From: Breviolum minutum Mf 1.05b.01 | Taxonomy: Eukaryota; Sar; Dinophyceae; Suessiales; Symbiodiniaceae | Length of the DNA: 64,000 bases | Reading direction: 5' to 3' | Assembly (NCBI GenBank): GCA_000507305.1 | Contig: DF240458.1 | Coordinates: forward strand, 54,317 to 118,316 | Shown here: piece after piece, positions 9,730-20,175 of the stretch | How positions within the stretch are numbered: position 1 is the stretch's first letter | How the letters are laid out: each line of letters starts with the position of its first letter | The notes under the pieces: generated by a model | Databases searched by the model: none | What the model was told of the DNA's origin: nothing | The model's input: only the letters and a program-made list of their open reading frames with translations | Made by a program: the position numbers and the translations under genes

Positions 9730-9785
9730 GTAGCCCTAAGAAGAATCCAGACCTTTCCCTAGAGTCCTAGATCCCCAGGATAGGA

Positions 9786-10145
9786 TTATACGGGAAATCC
9801 CTTTCTTAGGCAGTAAGATTGTTCGAAAAATATCAAAAGGTATTGTTCAAGATGCAATGATGTACAATCAACTAGTGGTACATCAGCAGCAATGAAAATG
9901 CAAGGGAAGTCTTCCCCAATGTTGTTCTCTAAGCGCACTACACTGAATTGCATCGGTTTCTTCTTAATCCCCACCCGGAATTTTTTAATACTTCTTTGGA
10001 CTGGTATCATTTTTTTTGGTACACTGATTAACCAATGGTACATTGGTAGTTTGGAATTCAAGGGTATTCTACGGATACCGAGAAGTAACAAACCCTTTTT
10101 TTTCATAATGGGGTCGCAGGAATCCACCGGGTCGCAATCCATCAA
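9786..10145 (-). CDS. 119-codon open frame, unknown
   Basis: The central part reads RVGIKKKPMQFSVVRLENNI then GEDFPCIFIAADVPLVDC. Both ends overlap dispersed-repeat sequence ('ataggattatacgggaaatccctttcttagg' also near 30960; 'tttggaattcaagggtattc' also in the GGTTTGG element), so the frame may be fortuitous. Confidence 0.3.
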   Translation of the reverse strand: MMDCDPVDSCDPIMKKKGLLLLGIRRIPLNSKLPMYHWLISVPKKMIPVQRSIKKFRVGIKKKPMQFSVVRLENNIGEDFPCIFIAADVPLVDCTSLHLEQYLLIFFEQSYCLRKGFPV

Positions 10146-10769
10146 TTATTGTAACCACTAGCTGATAAATCAGGGACGACAAACTACCCACTGGTTATGC
10201 AGGGATTATGAGATTTTTTTTTTTTAAAGCATCCGGTCATCAACCAATCAACATTTTTTGAACCGCACCGACCGTTTAACAAAAAATCACAACCCGTTTT
10301 ATTGGGGTCTCGGTCTCGACTGACCGACAAATTCCTTTGTTGGCGACGGGTCCGACCGATTTTTTGACGTCAGGAGTCACGAAGGATCAGTTTTCCTTTG
10401 GACAATGGTTGTGATGACTTGGATAGTGCAGCTGCGAGGAGATTCCCATGATTCTGACTTTCGTGGGAGAAGTGGGTTGGGTTGGAGGAAAGGTAACTTC
10501 CCGGTTCCGTTCACATAGTTTCTCTCCATTCTTGCGGGGGACCATTTTGTTGAAATATGGCAAATTGTGGTTGGTGCTTTAAGAGGGTGGGGAACTATTT
10601 TTTGATGATTCAACTTTAGAGTTTGGGTGAACTCAGAAATGTTGATAACCTGAAGGTGGCAATTCAGCGACCTTTTTGGGATGGTGAAAACGTGACCCGG
10701 ACTAAAAGGTTGGAAAGGTGACCTCCAATCAAAGGATCAAAAGGTCACGGCTTGAATCACCTGCAAGGT
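10146..10769. other. no clear gene
   Basis: Contains frames open on both strands around 10377-10613 with no splice support, and a stretch repeating 'ccgaccg' (10265-10360). Nothing firm can be called. Confidence 0.3.
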
Positions 10770-10905
10770 CGGCCTCTACTACAAATAAGTAGATTTATAA
10801 CCCCCTTTAACACTTCCCTTAAAAGTGGGTAACTGGGTTATAACTAACCCTACTTATAGGGGCCCCATGTCAGTCCACTTATAACCATCGGTTCGGGGCC
10901 CACCT
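10770..10905. repeat. GTGGGCCCCTAC inverted-repeat element
   Basis: 'cctctactacaaataagtag...' to 'ccacttataaccatcggttcggggcccacctttg'; same arm sequences as 29945-30065. Confidence 0.55.
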
Positions 10906-11000
10906 TTGTGGAAAGTGTTTGATTTTGATGGGAGAAGTGAAGCCTTGGCCAAGATGGCACTTATTTTTCCCCGGATGACCAAAGTATACACAAAAGTCGA

Positions 11001-11098
11001 CTAGCTGGTGGTTTGAAACATTTTTTGTTTATAACCCTACCTGAGGAAATGATCCAATTTGACTCATATTTTTTAAATCGGTTCCAAACACCAACTAG
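11001..11098. mobile_element. CTAG-TIR element
   Basis: Ends CTAGCTGGTGGTTTGAA and TTCCAAACACCAACTAG, core 'ctgaggaaatgatccaatttgactcat'. Flanks tcga/ttga differ by one base, a possible worn 4-bp target duplication. Confidence 0.75.
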
Positions 11099-11129
11099 TT
11101 GACCAGTTTTTATGGATCATTGGATTATG

Positions 11130-11285
11130 CCATATTGAGCAATGAAACAAGGATTCCTGGTTGTTTTATGGTATAGGGGATGAAAAACTACACAGTTACA
11201 TCTTATTTGGGGATTATAGTCCATGAAATAAGGATCCCTGGGTTCAATGGAAAGTACGGCCGGGTTTTCTCTTTGAGTCGTGCTG
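11130..11285. repeat. GAGCAATGAAACAA...AATGGAAAGTA dispersed element
   Basis: Shares 'tggttgttt', 'tataggggatgaaa', 'ggggattata', 'aaggatccc' and 'caatggaaagta' in order with 22772-22905, 31190-31330, 42865-43015, 54018-54125 and 58125-58265. About 150 bp, no coding capacity. Confidence 0.6.
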
Positions 11286-11435
11286 TATATGTTTTGGAGA
11301 TGCTGCACCAGTAGTTGCCGTCCATTTATTTTCTGAAGATGAATACACCAGGGTAAAAGGAGATGGCCACCAGTTACCATGTATTGGTTTGTTTTTTGTA
11401 AGCCATGTATTGACCTATCTTTTCGGGACGGTTAG

Positions 11436-11467
11436 CGGAAGTTTGCGGACTGTACTTTGATCGTGGG
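11436..11467 (+). CDS. possible short internal exon
   Basis: 'cggttag' acceptor and GTAAGA donor bound EVCGLYFDRG. Downstream 11527-11622 reads MAGTHVALISASKRSFKEPP to a stop and could be the next coding exon. Short, so weak evidence. Confidence 0.3.
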
Positions 11468-11750
11468 GTAAGATAAACATCCCAGCCAAGGGATTGGTGG
11501 ATTGTTAACAAAAAAGAGTAGTAAATTAAAACACCAAACTATACCACTTTTATCCAATGGCGGGCACACATGTAGCTCTCATTTCAGCTAGCAAGAGATC
11601 ATTCAAAGAGCCACCTTAATTGAATGGATGCAAGGGGATGCAGTTATTTGACGGAAAACCTTAGGATTGTTTTAACATCCTGTAGGCGAACTAATACTGT
11701 TGATGGTTCAGGATTCCCAAAGAACCAGCTCTTACGTTTATGAAACTCTA

Positions 11751-11869
11751 CTAGGTAGTGGCAACTCAAATATTTTTGGAATTTTCACCCCGAAACTTGG
11801 GGAAGATGTCCACCCAATTTGACGAGCATATTTTGTTCAAATGGGGTGGTTGAAACAACCACCATCTAG
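11751..11869. mobile_element. CTAG-TIR element
   Basis: Ends CTAGGTAGTGGCAACTCAAA and GGTTGAAACAACCACCATCTAG; core 'cttggggaagatgtccacccaatttgacga'. Confidence 0.7.
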
Positions 11870-11994
11870 TAGGGGATGAAGATTTACCCATCTATACAAG
11901 GATTATAATAGCCATGATCCCAGGATCCCCATAAATTAAACCAGTTAACCATTGAAAACATAGGATTCAGGATCATCAACCAAGCATTTCCCAG

Positions 11995-12104
11995 AGCTCC
12001 GCCGCCTCGGTTTAATGCTTGGGTATCGAAGGAGCTACCGTGAGCTGTTGCGGTCGGCGTTGTTTTCGCATCAACGTGTTCCAGCTACATGGCTGCGCTA
12101 CACG
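11995..12104 (+). CDS. candidate internal exon, unknown protein
   Basis: Follows 'gcatttcccag' and is open with a helical, arginine-rich reading: LRRLGLMLGYRRSYRELLRS then ALFSHQRVPATWLRYT. A GT donor is possible at 12105 (CACG|GTTCCA). No family recognised. Confidence 0.45.
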
Positions 12105-12778
12105 GTTCCATGGGTTTTCCTAAGTGGCCATATGGTGATTAATATATAATCCCCGTGAATTTGGAAATATAGACGCCCCGAAATGACGCGTTTTGTTTCC
12201 AAAATAAGATGCATGTTCCAAAGAATTTGGTATGTAATGTTGAATTTTGGAGGGGTTGTATACGATGCTATCGGGGTATATCTACCTTCTCTCACGGCAC
12301 TTGTGAAGATGAGTTTCCTTTTTCTTGTGACAGAAAGATTTGAGTGGCATTTTGATGGGCAAATCACTGAAAGATTTGTGTGACATGGGAATTGTAGGGG
12401 ATGTCAGTTGACTCTGTCCTAATTGATTTTCTGAACTTCGCTGTATATAGGGGGATCACTCTCCCAGTAACTCTGACCATTTCAGTGTTGTGGATTGCTA
12501 TATATATTATAGATACATGATGCATATATTCCGACTCTGAAATCATTGTCAGAGTCATTTAAGTCAGACATATGTGTATATTATATTTATGTATATACAC
12601 ATGTATATATCTATCCATAGATGTATTTCCATTCGTTGTTTCCACACCGAAAAAAATGGCGGAGTCTTTTTTGCTATGTCCAACGAAAGGTGCCTGTGGC
12701 AGAAGCCTTGAATTTCATTGAGGAGATGCTTGGCAGTTACCAAAAATTAATGCTTAGCAAACCACAAATTTGGCAGTG

Positions 12779-12853
12779 GTGCTACTGCTACAACTACAAC
12801 TACAACTACAACTACACCTACTACTACACCTACTACAACAACCACTACTACTC
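12779..12853. repeat. CTACAA/CTACTA microsatellite
   Basis: Imperfect hexamer/trinucleotide tract 'ctacaactacaactac...ctactactacacc'. Confidence 0.9.
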
Positions 12854-13373
12854 ATGCTTTAACTACTTTTGTTATTGGATATTGTTTTTAGTATCTTATG
12901 GCACGTTAAGCCATTGGTCCTGAGTCCTGCCAGAGTATTTTACACAGTTTACCATCTATAGCAACCCTTTAGAAAAAAGAGAAACCTTCTTAACATCCTT
13001 CCCAAATAACAGATTCCCAAAAGTCCACTGAAACCAGGTGCGTGCAACTCCAAATCGCCAAAGTATTTAGGTTTCCCATGAGCAAAAACAGCCATTTTGG
13101 GTTGGACAATTGTGGTTTTACACCAACTCATGGATCCAACTCATAGTGGAGCGAAATCTTGGTATCCAAGATTTGTGTTGTTGGGTCCTTGGCTTTGAGT
13201 TGTTCCAATTCATTGGGTATCGAATGGTAACTCATTGAGTTGTGCCCCTTCCAGGTACACTTGTGGCAAATGAAGGTTTAGGTTGGGATTTTTTGATCCT
13301 AAAGATGTCATTCCATCCTGGTGGTGACTATGACTGGGAAGGGAGACAACCCACATGATTCATGATACTAATT

Positions 13374-13472
13374 CTAGGTAGTGGTTTCATGTTTGTTCAT
13401 GTATTCAACCACGACAAATTGGGGAAAGGATTTGATTTGACAAGCATATGTTTGATTGAATTCATCAACTAG
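13374..13472. mobile_element. CTAG-TIR element
   Basis: Ends CTAGGTAGTGGTTTCA and TTGAATTCATCAACTAG. The following bases read VLLLLLDTFCLGDQLDFLYQ in an open frame starting right after CTAG, so it may be intronic. Confidence 0.65.
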
Positions 13473-13884
13473 TATTGCTTTTGTTGCTACTTGACACCTT
13501 TTGCCTAGGTGATCAGCTGGATTTCTTGTATCAATCCTACCAGACTAGAAACCAAAACCCATCATGACTCAATTTCCTGCAACCAGAGATTCAAGCCAAA
13601 ATTAACATCGCAGAGTTACGGTATTTTGAAAGAATAAAACTTTCCATAAATTTCCAAGTTCAATCGTTGCAGGATTTCTGAAACAAAGCAACAGCAATAT
13701 CAACAACAGTGTTATCATGTTTGTTTGATTCCATTTTTATCATACCATTGACCATTGCAATTCTACGTTGATGTTTTTTTATGTTATTTGTTGGGTTTTT
13801 TGTTGAATCCAACACCTTTCTTTACGGTACACAAAACCCACCGTTCCGATCCTGAATCCTAAGGGAAAAACCACCTCGTTGTAG

Positions 13885-13953
13885 CCTTGGTTTGGGTGCT
13901 ACATACTTTGCATTGGCTTCACAGAAGGCACCAACGGGGTTTTCCCCGGGAAG
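13885..13953 (+). CDS. candidate internal exon, unknown protein
   Basis: Acceptor 'acctcgttgtag' and donor AAG|GTGACC enclose 23 codons, PWFGCYILCIGFTEGTNGVF then PGK, phase 0 at both ends. A GGATGTCC inverted-repeat element begins just downstream (13970). Confidence 0.45.
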
Positions 13954-13969
13954 GTGACCAGAGAGGGTG

Positions 13970-14120
13970 GGGGATACGGAAGGATGTCCCTTTTGGACGG
14001 AAGTTAGTATGAATGGTTGGTAAAAAGGGTACCGGTATAACCTAGAGTTATAAATGGGGTCTTTTATGTGTGATAACCAATGTACCTACCCATTTACCAA
14101 ATTCCTGGGACATCCATTGA
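13970..14120. repeat. GGATGTCC/GGACATCC long inverted-repeat element
   Basis: Left 'ggatgtcccttttggacggaagttag', right 'caaattcctgggacatcc', with 'ataaatggggtc' inside. Related copies at 17868, 33136, 41815, 54285, 58271 and 62785. Confidence 0.6.
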
Positions 14121-14260
14121 ATCCTGGTTGGTTAATAGGGGTGGGACGATGTATTTTCCTACTAAATGAGGAGCTAAAGGACCCCATAATCCTCATGATC
14201 ACAGGGTAGTTATAATGACCCATTAAAATCTGAAGACAATTGGGCAGTATATCCCCTACT

Positions 14261-14375
14261 GTTGATGGAAGAAATCCTGCACCACCAGGGATGTCAAAAA
14301 CCTTGTAAATAATGGGGCAACCTACCTTTCCCTCAACTGGGGATCGCCGGATTTCGGAACCATCAACAGTAGGGG
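14261..14375. mobile_element. CTGTTGATGG/CCATCAACAG TA-MITE
   Basis: Perfect ends CTGTTGATGG and CCATCAACAG flanked by TA; internal 'ttccctcaactggggatcgccggatttcgg'. Copies at 30611, 31755, 32004, 33420, 34240 and 52565. Confidence 0.75.
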
Positions 14376-14509
14376 CCCACAAATAACCAGAAGTTTCGGT
14401 CTCTGCTCAACTTTTCTGGTTTGCCACATTTTGAGTCAACGGACTTTTACTCGAAAAACAATCAGAGAATCATTCCTCATATTATCCATTGGGACGAACG
14501 GTATGTTAT

Positions 14510-14577
14510 ACCTACATGAATGGTTTATTTTCATGGTAAATGTAGGTAAATATACCATACATGTATTCTATGGGTTC
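14510..14577. mobile_element. ATCCATGTATGG-family MITE, partial
   Basis: 'atggtaaatgtaggtaaatataccatacatg' is the right arm of the family; the left arm is degenerate. Confidence 0.6.
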
Positions 14578-14828
14578 TAGATAGAGTACGAAAGAAGGTT
14601 TAATTGTAGATTGTTGAGGGAACATTGGCTTGTATAATCAGATCATGATGATATGGCTTCTGTGTTGTGTTTGTTTAGTAGGAATAAGCCGTTCGTATGA
14701 TGGACAACGTCCAATTTATAACCAGCCGAAGACACCTCAAAAACCAAAAACATGAAATCGGATTCATTTGATTGCTATTCCATTTGCAACTATATGCAGT
14801 ATCATGCATACATAAGCAAAAACATCTC

Positions 14829-14937
14829 TGGTACCTCCGGAAACCAACATTACAATGGAGAATCCACCATTTGAAGATGTATTTTCCAATTGAAATTGGT
14901 GATTTTCCAATGTCATGTTAGTTTTCAGGGGTGTAGC
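14829..14937. mobile_element. TA-MITE, TGGTAAACTAAC family, diverged
   Basis: 'gaaaccaacattacaatgga' pairs with 'tccaatgtcatgttagttttc'; core 'agatgtattttccaattg'. Confidence 0.65.
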
Positions 14938-15174
14938 GGCTCATGTTTTTGATTATTTCCCATGTCATCCCATATCCCCGTCTCTGAATGTCTTTGGGGT
15001 TTAGTTGTCCGGTTTAGAGCCTGCTTTTGGCCGAAGTTGAACATGTTCATGCTACATGAGCAATGAAAACAAACTGGTTGTTTGGGGTATATAGGGGATG
15101 AAAGACTACAGGGTCAAATGGGGATTATAATAAACAAGCAGTATAAAAGATAGCCCCAGCTAGACTCGTGCAAG

Positions 15175-15330
15175 ATGTGGGCGTCTAAGACGCCAGACGG
15201 CCTCTCAAAGAACATCATAGAATCCATGGTTCAAATGGTTGATTTTAGCAGGAAACCACTGTTTTTTTTGGGGGGTTGGGCCCTAAATTTGAGATCAACA
15301 GATTGGATGAAGGGCAAATTTTTTGGTTGA
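15175..15330 (+). CDS. short open frame, 51 codons, unknown
   Basis: Reads MWASKTPDGLSKNIIESMVQ then MVDFSRKPLFFLGGWALNL to TGA. The frame is open upstream to a 'gatagccccag' acceptor-like site, so it may be the coding part of a last exon. No family recognised. Confidence 0.45.
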   Translation: MWASKTPDGLSKNIIESMVQMVDFSRKPLFFLGGWALNLRSTDWMKGKFFG

Positions 15331-15347
15331 AAAGGTTCAAACACATA

Positions 15348-15451
15348 CACCGCCTGAAACTAACAGCTTGCCCCTTCAATTCAATAGTTGGAAGATTAAT
15401 TTCCTTTTGGGATGGCCTATTTTCAGGGGCTATGTTAGTTTCAGGGAGGGT
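15348..15451. mobile_element. TA-MITE, TGAAACTAAC family
   Basis: Ends CGCCTGAAACTAAC and GTTAGTTTCAGGGAGGG, TA flanks, core 'ccttttgggatggcctattttcaggggctat'. The best-preserved right half of the family here. Confidence 0.8.
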
Positions 15452-15786
15452 AACATATCAGAATCGTTGACAGGAAACTGCAATTACATGGCAGCCGTGT
15501 TGTGCATCACACGGTCTTTGCTGAATTTTTGGAGGTGACAACATAGAATGACTTCCTCTATTGTTGACCGAGGCTGTGATGAAATTAAAAGAATCGTTTG
15601 TAATACTGTATATCTTGAGTGGCCCTCCTTCCCAGTAATAGTGACCTTGTAGGTGATACCCTTTCCCTCCAACTACTGATTGTTCTTTGGAACGAGGACC
15701 ACCCCAAATATAATCTGTCGCAAGTCCAAAGACTATTCTTTGGACGGTTTTTTCTTACAGACCAGTGTTTTTAGGAAGAGTTTATA

Positions 15787-15881
15787 GCTTCGCTATGGAT
15801 CCAAGTACCTCCTAAGAAGGTACTTTACCCCCCAAAGTGTACCCTAAGTGCATTCCTAGCAGCTACTTGGATCCATAGGGT
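15787..15881. repeat. GGATCCAAG/CTTGGATCC inverted-repeat element, copy 2 of 2
   Basis: 'tatggatccaagtacctcc' and 'gctacttggatccata' are inverted arms; the interior matches 213-333. Confidence 0.65.
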
Positions 15882-15951
15882 TTAATTATATCAGTTGCAA
15901 TCAACAACACCGGGGACATGTCATTATTTTATTGGTTTTTGACTCCCCCAG

Positions 15952-16035
15952 GGTGACCCTGCATCGTGTTTTTCGCTTGAGGGGGATGCCAGAGTGAGAC
16001 GGAAGTTGCTAGAACAAGGCCGGTCTTGGTGGTGA
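15952..16035 (+). CDS. candidate exon, unknown protein
   Basis: A strong acceptor 'ttggtttttgactcccccag' leads into GDPASCFSLEGDARVRRKLL then EQGRSWW and a stop. A G|GTGGTG donor near the end could shorten it. Charged, plausible globular sequence. Confidence 0.5.
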   Translation, partial: GDPASCFSLEGDARVRRKLLEQGRSWW

Positions 16036-17045
16036 AAGGATGGAATTTCATAGCCACCAGCAACCAGAAACAAAAAGCACCGGGTGATTCTAGCCGCTAG
16101 CCGTGGCCTTTTTATTCCCCTATTCGGAGGTCACCAACAACCTTTCAAAGGGTCACTGAACCATCCCAAAGTGGTCACCAGCAGAATTGCCAGGTAGTTT
16201 CAGATTGACGGAGGTTGAATTTGAGACAGGTTTAAACGTGTTGCCTTTTGGATTGGTGTTTTGCAGTCTCATAGAGGTTGTTCACTGTGTAGAATTGATG
16301 TTCTATTCTTTGTTTGTGGGCGGTTCCTTTAGACTTGTAGACTGCTATCAGGTTTTATCTTTATATACATCTTCAGAAATGGTAAAACAACCCGAAAGGG
16401 TTCCTGAACAATAACAAGATCCCCCGAAAATGTTTCACTGCTGGAACCAATATGAAAAACATGGAGTTAAGATCCACCTGACAAAACGCCAGTTACCTAT
16501 TTACAAGGCCATTTACAGTGGTTATAACTTCATTTATAGCTGGTAGGGGCCCACTTTGTACGAGATGAACCGGCTTTTATCCAAGAGGACCCCCCCCCAA
16601 AAAAAAAAGAAAATCAGGTGAAAGTTCGACGTTAGAAATCCCATTTGTTTTTGTTTTTCGGTGGTCGTCAAACATTTTTTCCCCGTTGGTTGGTGATTTG
16701 GATTTCTTGATTTGGATCAGGTCAAGAAGTGTTACTGGAATGGCCTTCGTCTTTCAGCAGCACAAGAGATGTTTTTTTTGTTTTGCTAAGGGGAGAACAA
16801 GATTGGACAAGGGAGTGTTGAGAACTGTGATGTTGGTACCTTTCTTTAAAACTATATAGTGCTTCTTTATTGATGTATTTCATTGCAGGCAATTTGATGT
16901 TGTTGTTCTTTTTGGGCATTGTTTGAATCTGTTTGTTTTGCTTGAACACGCATGACACCTAATCTTATTATACTCCTCACCAATTCGATCCTAAGTTCCA
17001 AACAAGCCAAAAAAGGGCAGAATTCATCCATTGCTTAGGGTTTGA

Positions 17046-17231
17046 AACCAAAAAACAAACCTGAATTCCGTTACGAATTTCACCACCAACCAACCCACGA
17101 AACCGAGGTTACAACTTTCCTTGTATGCCTTGTTGACCACGAAATGGCCTGTGTGGCAAGCCTTGGATCGAATTCAAAAACCGCCAGTGCAAGAAGTGCT
17201 GAGAACTGAGGAAGGCGCGCTGGACACCTGA
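17046..17231 (+). CDS. probable coding exon ending in a stop, unknown protein
   Basis: 61 open codons containing PRLQLSLYALLTTKWPVWQA then LDRIQKPPVQEVLRTEEGAL, ending TGA at 17229. The 3' two-thirds look most coding; the 5' boundary is unclear, with 'accgag' at 17106 the only internal AG acceptor candidate. The antisense frame is also open. Confidence 0.5.
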   Translation, partial: NQKTNLNSVTNFTTNQPTKPRLQLSLYALLTTKWPVWQALDRIQKPPVQEVLRTEEGALDT

Positions 17232-17867
17232 AGTGAAGAAAATCTATCCGAAACAACTTGGGGGATATCCCGTTGGAAGTGGATGGATCAATGGTTCGGA
17301 TCAATGGGTTATTTTACCTACTTCTAAATGGGGTATTTTAGGGTTATAGTTATAGTTATAATCCGTTTACTGACCATTTACAAACGTCCTGGGACATCCA
17401 TGGAGGTGGGCCCCGAACCGATTCGTTACAAATTATTAAGGTATGGGGACCCCGAAAAACCCATTTGTTGGGGGCCATGAAACCAGGGGGCCCCATAGCT
17501 CCATTTATAACGATCGGCTCGGGGCCTCCACCTTGTACATCCCCGGATTTTTTTCAGATTTAAATACCCCCAAAATGATGGCATTATTTTGAAGCATATA
17601 TCGTGGCCAATAAACCGCCGGTTGGGAGTTGTCCCCAAATGATGGTGATAAGCACGGGATTCCCACCCAAAATGCCCGAAACATTCAGGTTTAGGAATTT
17701 CAGTAGTTTTGGACAGATGGATTTTTGTAATCATAGAAGTGTTGGGGCTCAAATTTCGGTTGGATTTTGGGATGAAGATGAAGAATATGTTTTTTATTGA
17801 AGGGCATCATATCCAATCAAAACATTAGAGCTTTACTGGGAACTCATCACTGGGGAATGGTCCTATC

Positions 17868-18012
17868 TACCCATAAGTAGAGATCGGGAAGTTAGTAAAC
17901 GGTTAGTAAGTGGGTTTATTACCCCAATAATGGCCCAATATACACCATTTATAAGAAGGTTATAACCCATTTCCTAACCATTGATCCATCCGCTTCCTTC
18001 GGGACATCCAAG
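17868..18012. repeat. GGATGTCC/GGACATCC long inverted-repeat element
   Basis: 'gggaagttagtaaacggttagtaagtgggtt' pairs with 'ggttataacccatttcctaaccattgatcc...gggacatccaag'. Lies just upstream of the micro-exon candidate at 18040. Confidence 0.65.
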
Positions 18013-18039
18013 TAGCTACATCCACCTTTTTCCCCCAAG

Positions 18040-18065
18040 CAGTTGTCAGAGTCCCAACAGAGAAG
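18040..18065 (+). CDS. possible 26-base micro-exon
   Basis: A very good acceptor 'cacctttttcccccaag' and consensus donor AG|GTAAGAG enclose QLSESQQR in one frame. The splice signals are strong but the exon is too short to judge by sequence. Confidence 0.35.
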
Positions 18066-18328
18066 GTAAGAGAACAGCCCCTACCCAAACGAAAAAAAAA
18101 CTGCCAAGCGATCCAGCCAGACAATCTTAACATGTTTCAACATGTTCAGGTATAAATCAACATCATGTAATCAATAGAGATCTATAACATCAAGCAGTTG
18201 CGTACCACGCTCCCGCAGTTACACCCTTGAATCCTTAAAACGTTCAATGCCTATATACGAAGGCTGGTAAGGGATTCATCAATGAGTTTTTTTGTTGTTC
18301 TCAGGATTGAATTCTTTCCGAGGGATTA

Positions 18329-18418
18329 CACCACCTGCAAAGCTAACATTTGGCAATGGGAAAATCCTGAAATGCATCTTCAAATGATGGATGTTCCATT
18401 GCTATGTTAGTTATCAGT
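18329..18418. mobile_element. TA-MITE, TGGTAAACTAAC family, diverged
   Basis: 'gctaacatttggcaatgg' and 'ccattgctatgttagttatc' arms with 'tgcatcttcaaatgatgg' inside. Confidence 0.6.
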
Positions 18419-18428
18419 CATTTTAAAG

Positions 18429-18645
18429 GGATCCCGTCGTTTTCACCGTTGCGAAAAACTGCATGATTCATGCGGCAGGTCAAGGTCTTGAGTTGGACGT
18501 GATCTTTTGTGGACATGGTGTGGATGGTATGGAACATACCCTTCGCTACCTGGTTAATCAAGAAATGGTGAAACATGGGGTCCTTGGGCCTGGGGCCTGG
18601 GGCCTGGCGACTAAAAGGGTGATATTGTATGAACATGTCCTCTGA
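18429..18645 (+). CDS. candidate terminal exon, 72 codons
   Basis: DPVVFTVAKNCMIHAAGQGL then ELDVIFCGHGVDGMEHTLRY, open to TGA at 18643. It starts at an AG just after a TA-MITE and ends four bases before the target duplication of a CTAG-TIR element. The - strand is open too (96 codons); on - the element would have a GT donor, but the simple join puts a stop in frame, so + is slightly preferred. Confidence 0.45.
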
Positions 18646-18649
18646 ATAC

Positions 18650-18748
18650 CTAGGTGGTTGTTTCAAACATTTTTTATTTTTACCCCGATCCCTGGGGAGA
18701 TGATCCAATTTGACTAATGCTTTTCAAAGGGGTTGAAACCACTAATTA
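18650..18748. mobile_element. CTAG-TIR element with 4-bp target duplication ATAC
   Basis: Ends CTAGGTGGTTGTTTCAAA and GGTTGAAACCACTAATTAG, flanked by ATAC at 18646-18649 and 18749-18752. Core 'ccctggggagatgatccaatttgacta'. Confidence 0.8.
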
Positions 18749-19364
18749 GATACTGTTAAACGTTGGTTGATTTGAAGGGGCTGGGGTATTGTCTTACTTC
18801 ACCCACACTAAGATCAAGGCGGGGTGGAAAGGACCAGGTACCAGGTATCATTTCCACTCCTGGTTGTTGAGTTTATACAGGGGATTGTAAGACTATCCCA
18901 CTTTGATGGAGACGAGCAACAGAACCATTCTAAGGATCCCTTCTGGCAAAGCAGTTATACAGCTCATGTGGGATGAATCAGAACAATCTCAAACGACCCA
19001 AACCCCAAAGGCATATTTCTTGGAAGAAATACATTTCAGGTCACCGTCCGTGAAATATTCTGATTCTGATTCTGATTCTGATCACAAGCTTCAGACACAG
19101 TTGGGTCAAAGGAAACGCAAACTGTGACATGAAGCGACCTCACACGACCTCACCCCAAATGGTGGTTTAGTAAGGGAAAATCCCATTATTTCAGGGAAAT
19201 CTGGGTTGGTGAAATATTATAATTTGACCAGAATTATATATTAATGATTTACCCCAACTAATCTACCCCTACCCCAACTAATCTACCCCAGTCTACCCCT
19301 CCCATAAGAGCTTAATAAGTATTATCCTGGATATCATATTTATTATGTTGCTGCACACCTTCGA

Positions 19365-19470
19365 AAGTGAGCATGGAATCTGAAAATCACCTGTTTTGAA
19401 AAGGAAAATGATCTTCCACATTCCACACCGTTCATTTTGGGGTTCCATGTTAGATTTTGGTGCTTGTTTT
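19365..19470. mobile_element. TTAACATGGAACC-family MITE, diverged
   Basis: 'catggaatctgaaaatcacctgttttgaaaaggaaaatgatcttcca' and 'ggggttccatgttagatttt' correspond to 36721-36826. Confidence 0.6.
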
Positions 19471-19611
19471 TGTAGGGATTATAAGCCCATAATAAGGATC
19501 CCCAAAAAGGAGCATTTGAAAAAAAATCCTCTACCAAGAATCCTCAGGTCACTGGTGTGAACGAAAAAACCCTGCCTGGCGTTTGCATTTTCTTCGTGCG
19601 GATCTTGCTGC

Positions 19612-19718
19612 ATGTCCTGGATTTTATCAGACTTTGAGCTCCTTGGCGTGAAACGCGTTCAACAAGTAGATACTCCCAGAAAAAGCGAAGTTTTTGCCCC
19701 TGAAAATGGGCTAATTAG
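19612..19718 (+). CDS. exon of a two-exon gene end, unknown protein
   Basis: From ATG at 19612 (the frame is open further upstream) the exon reads MSWILSDFELLGVKRVQQVD then TPRKSEVFAPENGLI and stops at a consensus donor AG|GTATGT in phase 2. It joins in phase to 19922. The intron (19719-19921) holds an ATCCATGTATGG-family MITE. No domain recognised. Confidence 0.6.
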
Positions 19719-19795
19719 GTATGTTTGCTCGGTCGAAATACCTCCGAAGATTTGGACGATTTGGAAGCCTGGGGACAAAAATAGTGATATAATAT

Positions 19796-19898
19796 CCCAT
19801 AGGATCCATGTATGATATGTTCACCTGCATTTACTATATATATATATATAACTCATCCAAATGTAGGTAAATATACCATTCCCATAGATCCATATAGG
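19796..19898. mobile_element. ATCCATGTATGG-family MITE inside an intron
   Basis: 'cccataggatccatgtatg' and 'cccatagatccatatagggta' ends, with 'aaatgtaggtaaatatacc' inside. Lies within the 203-base intron between 19718 and 19922. Confidence 0.7.
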
Positions 19899-19921
19899 GT
19901 ATACTCACTCTTTGTCCGTAG

Positions 19922-20081
19922 GCTTCCAGATTCATTGATTCGTGTGGTCGCATCCATAGGGTTTCTGCCGATCTTTGAGATGTTCCAAAAGCTTCCGATT
20001 CGAGGCTCCAAAGATGCTAAGCCCCAAGATTCTTCGATCATGGAAAAACTCACAAAAAGCATTACACCCCGGAAGTTTTAA
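19922..20081 (+). CDS. last exon of the two-exon gene end
   Basis: Acceptor 'actcactctttgtccgtag'. One base completes the split codon (Arg), then LPDSLIRVVASIGFLPIFEM and FQKLPIRGSKDAKPQDSSIM, ending ...SITPRKF and TAA. The phase match with 19718, good splice sites on both sides and the lack of stops make this one of the better models. Hydrophobic centre, basic C-terminus. Confidence 0.65.
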
Positions 20082-20085
20082 TAGT

Positions 20086-20175
20086 TCGCCTCTGAAAAAT
20101 GATTGTTGGAAGACTACTTACTTTCCTTTTGGGATGGTATAATTTCAGGGAATTATGTTAAGCTTCAGGTGGGTG
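20086..20175. mobile_element. TA-MITE, TGAAACTAAC family, 3' part
   Basis: Keeps 'ctgaaaaatgattgttggaaga', 'ttccttttgggatgg' and 'ttcagggaattatgttaagcttcagg'. It starts right after the stop codon at 20081. Confidence 0.6.

Noticed and set aside
12183..12383. 66-codon open frame
   Set aside because: Low-complexity hydrophobic reading in AT-rich DNA, without splice or motif support.
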